Positions 54,255 through 62,940 are shown, counted from the first letter of the stretch. The stretch: DNA of 64,000 bases from Thioalkalivibrio sp. XN8 (GCF_011058255.1 NZ_JAALFH010000062.1:22376-86375), one strand, 5' to 3'. The notes: a model not told the origin generated them from the sequence alone. Numbers and translations: made by a program.

Positions 54255-55115
54255 TCAGGCCTCCCCGAACCTCCTGTACAAGCTCTCGTCCGCGAGGATC
54301 TGCGCCAGCGCGTCGCCGAGGATGCGCGCCCAGCGCGCCACCCCGTCCGGATGATCCACCAGGTCCTGGCGGATCTCGATCGACACGTGGGGCAGCCCCC
54401 CGCCCTCGGCATGGTGGTCCACCGTGTGGTCGGCGGGCGCCTTGCCCGAGTACGGCTCGTTGTCGCCGACGTTGATTCCCTGCGCGCGCAGTGCCTGCAT
54501 CAGCGGCACGGGAATCCGCGGGTCGGCATCCCACAGGATGCCGATCTGCCAGGGGCGACGGACGTTCTTGAAGATCGGGGTGAAACTGTGGATGGCCACG
54601 AAGGCCGGCACGATGCCGCGGCGCTCGAAGCTCTCCAGCCGGCGCCGGATGGCGTCGTGGTAGGGATGGAAGAACTGGCGCGCGCGCTCGGCCTTCTGCT
54701 CCTCGTCCAGGCCCTGGTTGCCCGGTATGAACTCGCCGTCGCTGACGGCCAGGATCGAGGTCGGGTCGCTGAGGCCGCGATTGCAGTCCACCACCAGCCG
54801 CGAGTAGCTGGCCAGCACGGCCGGCGCGTCGAGCCGCTGCGAGAGGCGCTCGGTCACTTCGCCCGCGCCGATGTCGCAGGCGATATGGCGGCCGAGGGCC
54901 AGCTCGTCCAGGCCGAGGTTCTCCAGCGGCGCCGGGATGCGGTTGCTGGCGTGATCGCAGACCAGGAGCAGGCGCGCGCGGCCCTGGGAATTGACCACGC
55001 GGAACGGCCCGGGCTCGCCGGGGCCGATCAATGGCGCATGTTGGTGGGCGGCCGGGCCGGCCTCGCGGGCCGCGGGTTCCCGGACACCGGGCATGGTGCC
55101 CGCGGTCCTGCTCAT
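54255..55115 (-). CDS. N-formylglutamate amidohydrolase family protein
   Basis: 286 residues. Signature LLLVCDHASNRIPAPL with metal-binding Asp/His, LVVDCNRGLSDP, AIHSFTPIFKNVRRPW and DHHAEGGGLPHVSIEIRQDL. The family hydrolyses N-formyl-glutamate or related N-acyl amino acids. Histidine-degradation (hut) genes are absent here, so its partner in function may be the adjacent YbdK-like ligase. ATG 55115 assumed; ATG 55094 is an alternative. Confidence 0.9.
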   Translation of the reverse strand: MSRTAGTMPGVREPAAREAGPAAHQHAPLIGPGEPGPFRVVNSQGRARLLLVCDHASNRIPAPLENLGLDELALGRHIACDIGAGEVTERLSQRLDAPAVLASYSRLVVDCNRGLSDPTSILAVSDGEFIPGNQGLDEEQKAERARQFFHPYHDAIRRRLESFERRGIVPAFVAIHSFTPIFKNVRRPWQIGILWDADPRIPVPLMQALRAQGINVGDNEPYSGKAPADHTVDHHAEGGGLPHVSIEIRQDLVDHPDGVARWARILGDALAQILADESLYRRFGEA

Positions 55116-55144
55116 GGACCGAGTGTACCTAAGGGTGGACGCGT

Positions 55145-55181
55145 GGGGACAGTCCCGGGGACAGTCCCCGGGACAGTCCCC
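55145..55181. repeat. Tandem GGGGACAGTCCCC repeats
   Basis: Three overlapping units of GGGACAGTCCC separated by GG, ending 1 bp before the stop codon of the GGDEF-EAL gene. The same palindrome family occurs at 647-671 and 61953-61977. Confidence 0.85.
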
Positions 55182-55182
55182 A

Positions 55183-58100
55183 TTACGCCAACTTGAGGCT
55201 GGGGCGGCCGTTGCGCGCCGCCAGGCGCGGAAAACGCTTGACCGAGGCCGGCGCGGCGATGTGATAGCCCTGCACGAACTCGACGCCGATCTTCTCCAGC
55301 ACCTCGAGGGTCACGCGGGACTCGACGTGCTCCGCGATCATCCGGATGCCCATCGCCTTGCCGACCCGGTGCATGGCGTCGACCATGCACTGGTGCACAT
55401 GGTTGGAGGCGATGTTGCGCACGAAATTGCCGTCGATCTTGATGTAGTCCACCGGCAGGTTCTGCAGGTAGCTGAACGACGACAGGCCGTTGCCGAAGTC
55501 GTCCAGGGAGAATTCGCAGCCGCGGGCCTTCAACTCGTTCATGAAATGCGCCGCCCGCTCGAGGCGCTGGATCGCCGCCGTCTCGGTGATCTCGAAGCAC
55601 ATCGTGCCCGGCGCCGGCTGGTGCTCGTCGATGGCGCCGACCAGGAACTCGAGGAACTTGTCGTCGTTCAGCGACGTGCCCGAGAGGTTGATCGACATCA
55701 GGTAACCGTCACGCCCGTCGTCGCCCTCCGCCGGCCGGTAGACCAGGTTCTCCAGCACCTGCGTCACGACCCAGCGATCGACCATGGGCATCATGTTGTA
55801 GCGCTCGGCCGCCGGGATGAAGGCGTTGGGCGGCACCATCCGGCCGTTCTCGTCGCGCATCCGCACCAGCAGCTCGTAGTGGCCGCGGCGGTCGGCGGTC
55901 TCGCCGATCGGCACGATCGGCTGGAAGTACAGCTCGAGGCGGTTCTCGTCGATCGCCCGGGTGACGCGCGAGACCCACTGCATCTCGGCATGCCGCTCCG
56001 TCGCGCCGGCCTGCTGGTAGACGTGCACCCGGTTGCGGCCGAGGTCCTTGGCCGAGTAGCAGGCCACGTCGGCCGCCGAGAGCAGCGACTCGATGTTGTC
56101 CGAGTTCGAATCGATGGTCACCAGGCCGATGGAGGCGCCGATCTCGAACGCCGCGTCCTTGGCCACGAAGCGGTAGCCGCGGATGGCCGCGCGCATGTCG
56201 TCGGCGATCTCCACCGCACGCTCGAGCGAGCAGCCCTCCAGCAGCACGCCGAACTCGTCGCCGCCGAGCCGCGCCACGGTGTCCGAAGAGCGGACCAGGC
56301 CGCGGATCAGCGCCGTGATCTGTTTCAGGAGCTGGTCGCCGGCGGTGTGGCCGCAGGTGTCGTTGACCACCTTGAACTGGTCGAGATCGACGTACAGCAG
56401 GACGTGATGCTGGCCCTCGCGGGCGGTGGCCAGCGAGTGCTTCAGCCGCAGCTCGAACTCGCGCCGGTTGATCAGGCCGGTGAGGGAATCGTGGGCGGCG
56501 TGGTGCGCCAGCTGGCGGCGCAGCTGCCGCTCCTTGCTGACGTCGTGGATGACGACCACGGCGCCGGCGACCTGGCCGGCAGTGTCGCGGATCGGCGCCG
56601 CCGAGTCCTGGATCGGGATCTCGCGCCCGTCGCGGGAGATCAGCACCGAGTGCTGGCCGACCTCGGTGACGTTGCCCTCGCGCAGGCAGACCTCCGCCGG
56701 GTTGTCCAGCGTGTGGCCCTTGGTCTCGTGCCGCAGCGACATGATCTCGCTCACCGGGCGGCCGCGGGCCTGTTCCAGCGGCCAGCCGGTCAGGGTTTCC
56801 GCCACCGGGTTGAGGTAGTCGACGATGCCCGCGTTGTCGGTGGTGATGACGCCGTCGGCAATGGAATTCAGGGTGACCTGCGCCCGCTCCTTCTCGGCCT
56901 GCACGGCGAGCTCGGCGCGCTTGCGCTCGGTGATGTCCGACAGCGTGCCCTCGTGGCCGATCGGCTTGCCGTGCTCGTCCAGGATGGTGCGGGCGTTCTC
57001 CAGCACCACGATCTCGCTGCCGTCCTTGCGCCGCAGGCGCAGCTCGGCGTTGCGCAGGTTGCCCTCGCGGTTGAGCGCCTCCTGGAACACCGCGCGCTCC
57101 TCCGGATCGACGTACAGCGCGGCGGTGCTGGGCATCGCCATCAGCTCTTCTTCCGACTCGTAGCCGAGCATCTGCACCAGGCTGGGGTTGCAGGCGATGA
57201 AGCGCCCGTCCATCGACACCTGGTAGACGCCGTCGAGCACCTTCTCGAACAGCCCGCGGTAGCGGCGCTCGCTGGCGCGCAGGGCGCGCTCGTCGCGCTT
57301 GCGGGCGATGGCGATGCCGGCCAGCTGGATGACCCGGTCGAACAGGTCGAGCTGGTGCAGGACCGACGCGCCGGACTTGCCGTGGTAGACAGCGAAAGCG
57401 CCCAGCACGCGGCCGTCGGCGTCGCGAATCGGGGCCGACCAGCAGCCCTCGTAACCGTACTGGGCGGCCACCGCGCGGTGCCTCGCCCAGACCGGCGCGG
57501 TGCCGATGTCCGCCATACACAAGGTCTCGTCGAGGGAGCGCGAGGAGGTCGACTGGTGCTCGAGATCGGCGAACCGGATGCGCCCGACCGCGTTGCGGAA
57601 AGCTTCCGGCAGCCCCGGGGCCGCCAGCAGCTCCAGGTTCTCGGCGCTGTCCTCCAGCACGAAGAACGCGGGCTGCATGCCGCGCGCAATGCTGGTCACG
57701 ATCTCGGCGCAGGCAGCGAGGATCTCCGGCAGCGGCGCGCTGGCGGCGATGCGCTCGAGGACGCTGCGCTCGCCCGCGGCCTGCAGCTCGCCGCGCTTGC
57801 GCGCGCGGATGTCGATGATCGAGCCGCGGACCATGACCTTGCCTTCGACCTTCACCGGCGTGAGGCGCACTTCGCAGGGAATCAGCTCGCCCTTGCTGTC
57901 GCGGTGGGTCCACTCGAAGCAGTCCCCGCTGCCGGCGAGCGCTTCCTGCACCACGGCGCGCGCGGCCGTCGCCGAGTCGCGCCCGTCCGGCTGCTCGGGC
58001 GGGCTGAAATCCCCCGGCCCCTTCTCCAGCAGTTTCACGCGGCTGGTGCGCAGCAGCTTCAGGGCCTGGTCGTTGGCGTCGACGAAGCGGCCCGTCGCCG

Positions 58101-58734
58101 GGTCCAGCACCACGATCGCTTCCGGGGCGCTGTCCACCAGCGAGCGGTAGCGGGCCTCGCTCTCGCGCAGGGCACGCTCGGCCTCGAGGCGCTCGCTGTT
58201 GTCGCGGATGGCCAGCACGTAGATCTTGCGGCCGTCCACCTCGGTGGCGCTGGCTACCATGTCGAGCGGGAACTTGCGCCCGTCGGCGCGCCGGCCCCTG
58301 CCGGCGGTCGGGGACAGGTCGAGCTGGGTGTTCTCCCGGACCCGGGACAGTTCCTTGAGGTAGTCGCCCTCGCGCCGGGCGCCGGGAATGTCGAGGATCA
58401 GGCCGAGGCTCTGGCCGACCAGCTCAGTGGCCTGGCGGCCGAACATGCGCTCGGCGGTGAGGTTCATGGAGCGGATGCGGCCGAGCGCATCGACCGAGAT
58501 GATGCCGTCCTTGATGTTGTCCAGCAGGACCTGCAGCCCGCCGTCGCCGGCCACTTCCAGCCGCGCAGACGCCCGGCGCTCGGCATCGGCCAGCCGTTGC
58601 TCGAGGTCCATCAGCTCCTTCTCGTAGCGCCGGTACTGCTCGTGCACGGTTTGCACGAGCGCCTGGAAGCGGGATTTCTCCGGCGCTCCCTGGCCCAGCG
58701 CAGCCTGGAGCTGCTGTTTCAGGATCGGGTGCAT
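55183..58734 (-). CDS. PAS/GAF multisensor GGDEF-EAL protein
   Basis: Cyclic-di-GMP turnover protein, about 1183 residues from ATG 58734. Order: N-terminal coiled coil (1-60), two PAS (about 70-315), GAF (325-475), two PAS (480-735), GGDEF (745-905), EAL (920-1165). No membrane segment. GGDEF is canonical (ARLGGDEF) with an RxxD inhibitory site (RSSD) five residues before it. In the EAL domain the motif itself is ELL (YELLVRM), but the catalytic Glu, the Asn of INLSG, Glu of FEITET, DD of SLDDFG, Lys of YIKID and the later Glu (IAEHVES) are present, so phosphodiesterase activity is likely. Net direction of activity cannot be predicted. Confidence 0.94.
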   Translation of the reverse strand: MHPILKQQLQAALGQGAPEKSRFQALVQTVHEQYRRYEKELMDLEQRLADAERRASARLEVAGDGGLQVLLDNIKDGIISVDALGRIRSMNLTAERMFGRQATELVGQSLGLILDIPGARREGDYLKELSRVRENTQLDLSPTAGRGRRADGRKFPLDMVASATEVDGRKIYVLAIRDNSERLEAERALRESEARYRSLVDSAPEAIVVLDPATGRFVDANDQALKLLRTSRVKLLEKGPGDFSPPEQPDGRDSATAARAVVQEALAGSGDCFEWTHRDSKGELIPCEVRLTPVKVEGKVMVRGSIIDIRARKRGELQAAGERSVLERIAASAPLPEILAACAEIVTSIARGMQPAFFVLEDSAENLELLAAPGLPEAFRNAVGRIRFADLEHQSTSSRSLDETLCMADIGTAPVWARHRAVAAQYGYEGCWSAPIRDADGRVLGAFAVYHGKSGASVLHQLDLFDRVIQLAGIAIARKRDERALRASERRYRGLFEKVLDGVYQVSMDGRFIACNPSLVQMLGYESEEELMAMPSTAALYVDPEERAVFQEALNREGNLRNAELRLRRKDGSEIVVLENARTILDEHGKPIGHEGTLSDITERKRAELAVQAEKERAQVTLNSIADGVITTDNAGIVDYLNPVAETLTGWPLEQARGRPVSEIMSLRHETKGHTLDNPAEVCLREGNVTEVGQHSVLISRDGREIPIQDSAAPIRDTAGQVAGAVVVIHDVSKERQLRRQLAHHAAHDSLTGLINRREFELRLKHSLATAREGQHHVLLYVDLDQFKVVNDTCGHTAGDQLLKQITALIRGLVRSSDTVARLGGDEFGVLLEGCSLERAVEIADDMRAAIRGYRFVAKDAAFEIGASIGLVTIDSNSDNIESLLSAADVACYSAKDLGRNRVHVYQQAGATERHAEMQWVSRVTRAIDENRLELYFQPIVPIGETADRRGHYELLVRMRDENGRMVPPNAFIPAAERYNMMPMVDRWVVTQVLENLVYRPAEGDDGRDGYLMSINLSGTSLNDDKFLEFLVGAIDEHQPAPGTMCFEITETAAIQRLERAAHFMNELKARGCEFSLDDFGNGLSSFSYLQNLPVDYIKIDGNFVRNIASNHVHQCMVDAMHRVGKAMGIRMIAEHVESRVTLEVLEKIGVEFVQGYHIAAPASVKRFPRLAARNGRPSLKLA

Positions 58735-58820
58735 GCAAGCCCTGTCCGTCGCGGCTGAACATAATGCCGCTAGTGACATGAACTATAGGTAGATCATGGG
58801 GATGCAAAGCGTGATTAAGC

Positions 58821-60647
58821 TCACGCTTTAAGGCCGGCGCCGCTGCGCTCGGCGCGCTTGCGCTCGTGCTCCTTGAGGAACCGCTTGCGGACCCGGATCG
58901 CCGCCGGGGTGATCTCGACCAGCTCGTCGTCGTCGATGAACTCCATCGCCTGCTCCAGGGTCAGGCGGATGGCCGGGCTCAGGTTGAGGTTCTCGTCCTT
59001 GCCGGCGGCGCGGATGTTGGTCAGCTGCTTGGCCTTGAGCGGGTTCACGGTCAGGTCGTTGTCGCGGCTGTGGATGCCGACCACCTGGCCCTCGTAGACC
59101 TCGTCGCCCGGGGCGGTGAACAGCCGGCCGCGCTCCTGCAGGTTGAACAGCGCGTAGGCCAGCGCCTTGCCGGTGGCGTTGGCGATCAGCACGCCGTTGG
59201 GGCGCTGGGCCAGCGGCCCGGACTTCACCGGCGCGTAGCGGTCGAAGACGTGGTGCAGCAGGCCGGTGCCCGAGGTCATGCTGCGGAACTCCGACTGGAA
59301 GCCGATCAGCCCGCGGGAAGGTACGAGGTAGTCGAGGCGCACGCGGCCGGCGCCATCGGGGCGCATGTCCAGCAGCTCGCCGCCGCGGCTGCCGAGCTGC
59401 TCCATGCTGGCGCCCTGGTGGCGGGTCTCGATGTCGAGAGTCACGTGCTCCCACGGCTCCTCGGTGACGCCCTCGTCGGTTTCGCGGGTGATGACGTGCG
59501 GGCGGGAGACGGCCAGCTCGTAGCCCTCCCGGCGCATGGTCTCGAGCAGCACCGACAGATGCAGCTCGCCGCGGCCGGAGACCAGGAAGCGCTCCGGGTC
59601 TGCCGTGTCCTCGACCCGCAGCGCCACGTTGTGCACGGCCTCGCGCATGAGGCGCTCGCGCAGCTGGCGGCTGGTCACGTACTTGCCCTCGCGGCCGGCG
59701 AAGGGCGAGTCGTTGGTCTCGAAGCTCATCTGGATGGTCGGCTCGTCCACCGTGAGCGGCGGCAGCGCCTCGGGCCTGGCCGGGTCGCAGAGGGTGTCGG
59801 AGATCAGCGGGTGCTCGATGCCGGCGAAGGCGACGATGTCGCCGGCCTGCGCCTCGGGCACCTCGATGCGCTTCAGCCCGAGGAAGGAGTAGACCTGCAT
59901 GACCTTTTCGCTGCGCCTGGTGCCGTCGGCGCCGACCACCGTCACCGGCATGTTCCGCATGAGGCGGCCGCGCTTGATGCGGCCGATGCCGATCGCGCCG
60001 ACGTAGCTCGAGTAGTCCAGCGCGCTGAGCTGCAGCTGTAGCGGGCCGTTCGGGTCGACGTCGGGCGGCGGGCAGCGATTGACGATGGTCTCGAACAGCG
60101 GCTGCATGTCCTCGGCCAGGTGCTCCGGGTCGAAGCCGGCCCGGCCCAGCAGGGCCGAGGCATAGACGATCGGGAAGTCCAGCTGCTCGTCGCTGGCGCC
60201 GAGGCTGTCCATGAGGTCGAAGGTCAGCTCCACGGCGCGGTGCGGATGGGCGCCCTCGCGGTCCACCTTGTTGATCACCACGATCGGCCTCAGGCCGTGG
60301 TCGAAGGCCTTGCGGGTCACGAAGCGGGTCTGCGGCATGGGGCCGTCTACGGCGTCGACGAGGAGGAGGACGGAGTCCACCATGGAGAGGACACGCTCGA
60401 CCTCGCCGCCAAAGTCCGCGTGGCCCGGCGTGTCGACGATGTTGATGCGGTAGTCGTTCCAGCGGATGGCGGTGTTCTTGGCGAGGATCGTGATGCCCCG
60501 TTCGCGCTCCTGCGGGTTCGAGTCCATCGCCCGCTCCTGCAGCTCCTCGCGATCCGCGAGGGTCTGGGACTGCTTCAGCAGCTTGTCGACCAGGGTGGTC
60601 TTGCCGTGGTCGACGTGAGCGATGATCGCGATGTTCCTGAGGTTCAT
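58821..60647 (-). CDS. typA: Ribosome-associated GTPase TypA/BipA
   Basis: Translational GTPase involved in 50S assembly and stress/cold growth. 608 residues. G-domain motifs: [15 protein letters not shown] (G1), [16 protein letters not shown] (G3), [10 protein letters not shown] (G4); then EF-G-like domains and the BipA-specific C-terminus. Start ATG 60647. Its leader contains a terminator-type hairpin within the repeat element at 60656-60761. Confidence 0.97.
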   Translation of the reverse strand: MNLRNIAIIAHVDHGKTTLVDKLLKQSQTLADREELQERAMDSNPQERERGITILAKNTAIRWNDYRINIVDTPGHADFGGEVERVLSMVDSVLLLVDAVDGPMPQTRFVTRKAFDHGLRPIVVINKVDREGAHPHRAVELTFDLMDSLGASDEQLDFPIVYASALLGRAGFDPEHLAEDMQPLFETIVNRCPPPDVDPNGPLQLQLSALDYSSYVGAIGIGRIKRGRLMRNMPVTVVGADGTRRSEKVMQVYSFLGLKRIEVPEAQAGDIVAFAGIEHPLISDTLCDPARPEALPPLTVDEPTIQMSFETNDSPFAGREGKYVTSRQLRERLMREAVHNVALRVEDTADPERFLVSGRGELHLSVLLETMRREGYELAVSRPHVITRETDEGVTEEPWEHVTLDIETRHQGASMEQLGSRGGELLDMRPDGAGRVRLDYLVPSRGLIGFQSEFRSMTSGTGLLHHVFDRYAPVKSGPLAQRPNGVLIANATGKALAYALFNLQERGRLFTAPGDEVYEGQVVGIHSRDNDLTVNPLKAKQLTNIRAAGKDENLNLSPAIRLTLEQAMEFIDDDELVEITPAAIRVRKRFLKEHERKRAERSGAGLKA

Positions 60648-60655
60648 AGATGTAC

Positions 60656-60761
60656 GGGGTCGGACCGTCGTAGGTGATTGAATCTGTTTGGTTTAGGGTG
60701 GAAAAAGCCCCTCGAAAGGGGCCTTGCGTGACACGAAACCGGGGGTTTTGTGCGATGTAAG
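60656..60761 (-). repeat. Composite hairpin-terminator element, copy 1
   Basis: On the minus strand: hairpin CTTACATCGCACAAAA... TTTCGTGTCACGCAAG (60761-60723); terminator GCCCC-TTTCGA-GGGGC-TTTTT (60722-60702); a stretch with AAACAGATTCAAT; and GGTCCGACCCC (60666-60656). It ends 8 bp before the typA ATG, so its terminator would act inside the typA leader. Confidence 0.8.
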
Positions 60762-60808
60762 CGCCCGCGAGGGCGGCCGCGCATTGTACTCGCAAATCGA
60801 TGTAATTC

Positions 60809-60913
60809 CTTACCCGACACGAAAGCGGGGATCTGCTGTCACGTAAGGCCAGAAAACCCGGCCTCCTGGGACCTGTTTCACAAATAAAACAATCCGTTAT
60901 GTCGGTCCGACCC
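60809..60913 (+). repeat. Composite hairpin-terminator element, copy 2
   Basis: Plus strand: CTTACCCGACACGAAA... TGTCACGTAAG hairpin (60809-60847), a GGCC/GGCC hairpin without a T-run (60847-60863), AAACAAT, then GGTCCGACCC (60904-60913). Same parts in the same order as copies 1 and 3, with degenerated terminator. Lies upstream of galE. Confidence 0.75.
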
Positions 60914-60961
60914 GCTTAGCCCTTATCATCCCGAGCCTTAGTCCCTAGGAAGAGTCACCCG

Positions 60962-61948
60962 ATGCCTAATGGAATCCTGGTCACCGGCGGCGCCGGCTAC
61001 ATCGGCAGCCACGTCGTGCAGCAGCTCGGCGAGGCGGGCGAACGTGTCGTCACGCTGGACAATCTCTGCACCGGGTTCGCCGAGGCGGTGACCCACGGCG
61101 AGCTCGTGGTCGGCGACACCGGCGACCGCGAGCTGGTCGCGAAGATCCTGGCCGAGCACGACATCGACACGATCATGCACTTCGCCGCGCACACGATCGT
61201 GCCCGAGTCCGTCGCCGACCCGCTGAAGTACTACCGCAACAACACCTGCTCCACGCGCAACCTCCTGCAATGCGCGGCCGAGGCCGGTGTGAAGCACATC
61301 GTGTTCTCCTCCACCGCCGCGGTGTACGGCATCCCGGCAGGCGGCGTTGCGCGCGAGGACTCGCCGAACGCGCCGATCAACCCCTACGGCACGTCGAAGC
61401 TGATGAGCGAATGGATGCTGCGCGACCTGGCTGCGGCCGGCGGGCCGAGCTACGTCGCCCTGCGCTACTTCAACGTCGCCGGCTCTGATCCCGAGGGCCG
61501 CATCGGCCAGTCCACGCCGAAGGCCACGCTGCTGGTCAAGGTCGGGGCCGAGGTCGCGACCGGCAAGCGCGAGGCGCTCACGATCTTCGGCACCGATTAC
61601 GACACGCCCGACGGCACCGGCGTGCGCGACTACATCCACGTCGAGGACCTGGCCGCGGCGCATCTCGATGCGCTCGCGTGGCTGCGGGCCGGCGGCGAGT
61701 CGCAGGTACTCAATTGCGGCTACGGCCACGGTTACAGCGTGCGCGAGGTGGTCCAGGCCTTCGAGCGCGTCACCGGCCAGCCGCTTCCCGTGCGGGAGGC
61801 CGAGCGCCGCGCCGGCGATCCGCCGTCGCTGGTGGCCGACGCCGCACGGATCCGCGAGCTATTCGGCTGGACGCCGAAGCATGACGATCTCGATGGGATC
61901 GTGGCGTCGTCGCTGGCCTGGGAGCGGACGCCGCGGTACGGCGCGTAG
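60962..61948 (+). CDS. galE: UDP-glucose 4-epimerase GalE
   Basis: Interconverts UDP-glucose and UDP-galactose for surface polysaccharides. 328 residues. NAD-binding motif ILVTGGAGYIGSHVVQQL, catalytic SSTAAVYG serine/threonine region and YGTSK (YxxxK); ends RAGDPPSLVADAARIRELFGW, the usual GalE C-terminus. Its exact C4 substrate (Glc or GlcNAc) cannot be decided. Flanked by repeat elements on both sides. Confidence 0.96.
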   Translation: MPNGILVTGGAGYIGSHVVQQLGEAGERVVTLDNLCTGFAEAVTHGELVVGDTGDRELVAKILAEHDIDTIMHFAAHTIVPESVADPLKYYRNNTCSTRNLLQCAAEAGVKHIVFSSTAAVYGIPAGGVAREDSPNAPINPYGTSKLMSEWMLRDLAAAGGPSYVALRYFNVAGSDPEGRIGQSTPKATLLVKVGAEVATGKREALTIFGTDYDTPDGTGVRDYIHVEDLAAAHLDALAWLRAGGESQVLNCGYGHGYSVREVVQAFERVTGQPLPVREAERRAGDPPSLVADAARIRELFGWTPKHDDLDGIVASSLAWERTPRYGA

Positions 61949-61952
61949 GTTT

Positions 61953-61977
61953 GGGGACTGTCCCGGGGACTGTCCCT
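61953..61977. repeat. GGGGACTGTCCC repeats after galE
   Basis: GGGGACTGTCCCGGGGACTG followed by TCCCT: two units of the palindrome, starting 4 bp after the galE stop. Same family as 647-671 and 55145-55181. It may act as an intrinsic hairpin for the galE message. Confidence 0.8.
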
Positions 61978-62064
61978 AGGACATGGACCCGACCGTCAAC
62001 CCCAGCTTCCCCTCGATTAGGCATAGAAATTAAGCATTGAATACTAATGGCTTATGGATGAATC

Positions 62065-62096
62065 TTGAGTCATGCTCAGAGATCGACTAAATTTAG
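62065..62096 (+). promoter_or_regulatory. Promoter and candidate operator of the toxin-antitoxin pair
   Basis: -35 TTGAGT (62065-62070), 17-bp spacer, -10 TAAATT (62088-62093). The palindrome CTAAATTTAG (62087-62096) overlaps the -10, where a Phd-type antitoxin would be expected to bind for autorepression. The region is AT-rich compared with its surroundings. Confidence 0.65.
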
Positions 62097-62128
62097 CTAA
62101 TCATGTACCAGCCAGCGATCCAAACGCT

Positions 62129-62359
62129 ATGAAAGTCAACATGCACGAGGCCAAGTCACAACTCTCAAGGCTCGCCGAACTCGTCGAGCAGGGCCAGACC
62201 ATCGTCATCGCGCGCGCCGGCAAGCCATGCATGGACCTGGTGCCGCACCGCCCTGGCCGAGGACCACGCGAGCCGGGCCGACTGAAAGGCCGCATCACTA
62301 TCGCGCCCGACTTCGACGCAACGCCTGCGGCCGTGCTCGAGGACTTCGAGCAGGATTGA
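62129..62359 (+). CDS. Phd/YefM-family antitoxin
   Basis: 76 residues from ATG 62129 (MKVNMHEAKSQLSRLAELV). The N-terminal Phd fold binds DNA; the C-terminal part (RITIAPDFDATPAAVLEDFEQD) is acidic and would wrap the toxin. An upstream ATG at 62072 exists in frame but is before the predicted promoter -10, so it is rejected. Its TGA overlaps the toxin ATG by one base (TGATG). Confidence 0.92.
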   Translation: MKVNMHEAKSQLSRLAELVEQGQTIVIARAGKPCMDLVPHRPGRGPREPGRLKGRITIAPDFDATPAAVLEDFEQD

Positions 62360-62745
62360 TGGAACGCCTGCTTCTGGACACCCACGTCTTCCTGTGGTGG
62401 CTAGTCGATGACCCGCGGCTAGGGCATGAAGCGCACCAACTGATTGCCGATTCCGACAACACGGTATTCGTCAGCGCGGCGACTGGCTGGGAGATCGGGA
62501 TCAAACGCGCGCTCGGCAAGCTCGACGCGCCCCGCGACCTCGAGCGCGAAGTCGAGCGAAGCGGGTTCGCCCATCTTCCCGTTACCTTCTTTCACGGTGA
62601 GCAGGCCGGCGCGCTGCCGCCACACCACCGCGATCCCTTCGACCGGATGCTGATCGCCCAGGCGCAGGCCGAAGGCCTGCTCTTGCTGACCGCAGACAAC
62701 CATTTCAGCGCATACGGGATCCGGGTGCTCGCCGCCGGCACCTGA
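62359..62745 (+). CDS. PIN-domain toxin (VapC-like RNase)
   Basis: 128 residues (MERLLLDTHVFLWWLVDD). The four acidic PIN residues are apparent: Asp in LLLDTH, Glu in GWEIGIK, Asp in HRDPFDRML and Asp in LLTADNHF. This is the type-II PIN subfamily usually encoded with Phd-type antitoxins and predicted to cleave RNA. Followed by a strong hairpin-terminator element. Confidence 0.92.
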   Translation: MERLLLDTHVFLWWLVDDPRLGHEAHQLIADSDNTVFVSAATGWEIGIKRALGKLDAPRDLEREVERSGFAHLPVTFFHGEQAGALPPHHRDPFDRMLIAQAQAEGLLLLTADNHFSAYGIRVLAAGT

Positions 62746-62758
62746 CCCGGCGCGTCCC

Positions 62759-62864
62759 CTTGCACGACACAAAACCCGCCCTTTTGTGTCACGCAAGGCC
62801 CCGCCAGGGGCCTTTTTCGATAACTCTTCGAAACAATTTCAATAACTTAAGTTGGTCCGACCCC
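62759..62864 (+). repeat. Composite hairpin-terminator element, copy 3
   Basis: Plus strand: near-perfect hairpin CTTGCACGACACAAAA / TTTTGTGTCACGCAAG (62759-62797), terminator GGCCCC-GCCA-GGGGCC-TTTTT (62797-62817), AAACAAT, then GGTCCGACCCC (62854-62864). It is the best-preserved copy and serves as terminator for the toxin-antitoxin operon. Confidence 0.85.
62797..62817 (+). terminator. Rho-independent terminator after the PIN toxin
   Basis: GGCCCC, loop GCCA, GGGGCC, TTTTT. It is part of the composite element and lies 52 bp after the toxin stop. Confidence 0.88.
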
Positions 62865-62903
62865 AATAGTTCCCAAAACCGTGACCCGAGTCACGAAACT
62901 TCG

Positions 62904-62932
62904 TTGCTTTTTCCCGCCCCCGCCGCTACCTT
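62904..62932 (+). promoter_or_regulatory. Possible promoter of the riboswitch RNA
   Basis: TTGCTT (62904-62909), 17-bp spacer, TACCTT (62927-62932); the start would fall at about 62939, exactly at the 5' edge of the first aptamer. The -10 is a poor match, so this is tentative. Confidence 0.35.
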
Positions 62933-62940
62933 CAATCCCA

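Larger units (their letters stand above)
60648..60961. other. Divergent region between typA and galE
   Basis: 314 bp without a gene. It holds two inverted copies of a composite repeat element (60656-60761 minus, 60809-60913 plus) placed back to back with about 47 bp between them. No clear sigma-70 promoter was recognised outside them; AGGAAGAG before galE is its ribosome-binding site. Confidence 0.7.

Noticed and set aside
54991-58758. 1255-codon plus-strand frame opposite the GGDEF-EAL gene
   Set aside because: Translation is low-complexity Val/Arg/His/Leu-rich, typical of the antisense of a GC-rich gene; no domain recognised.
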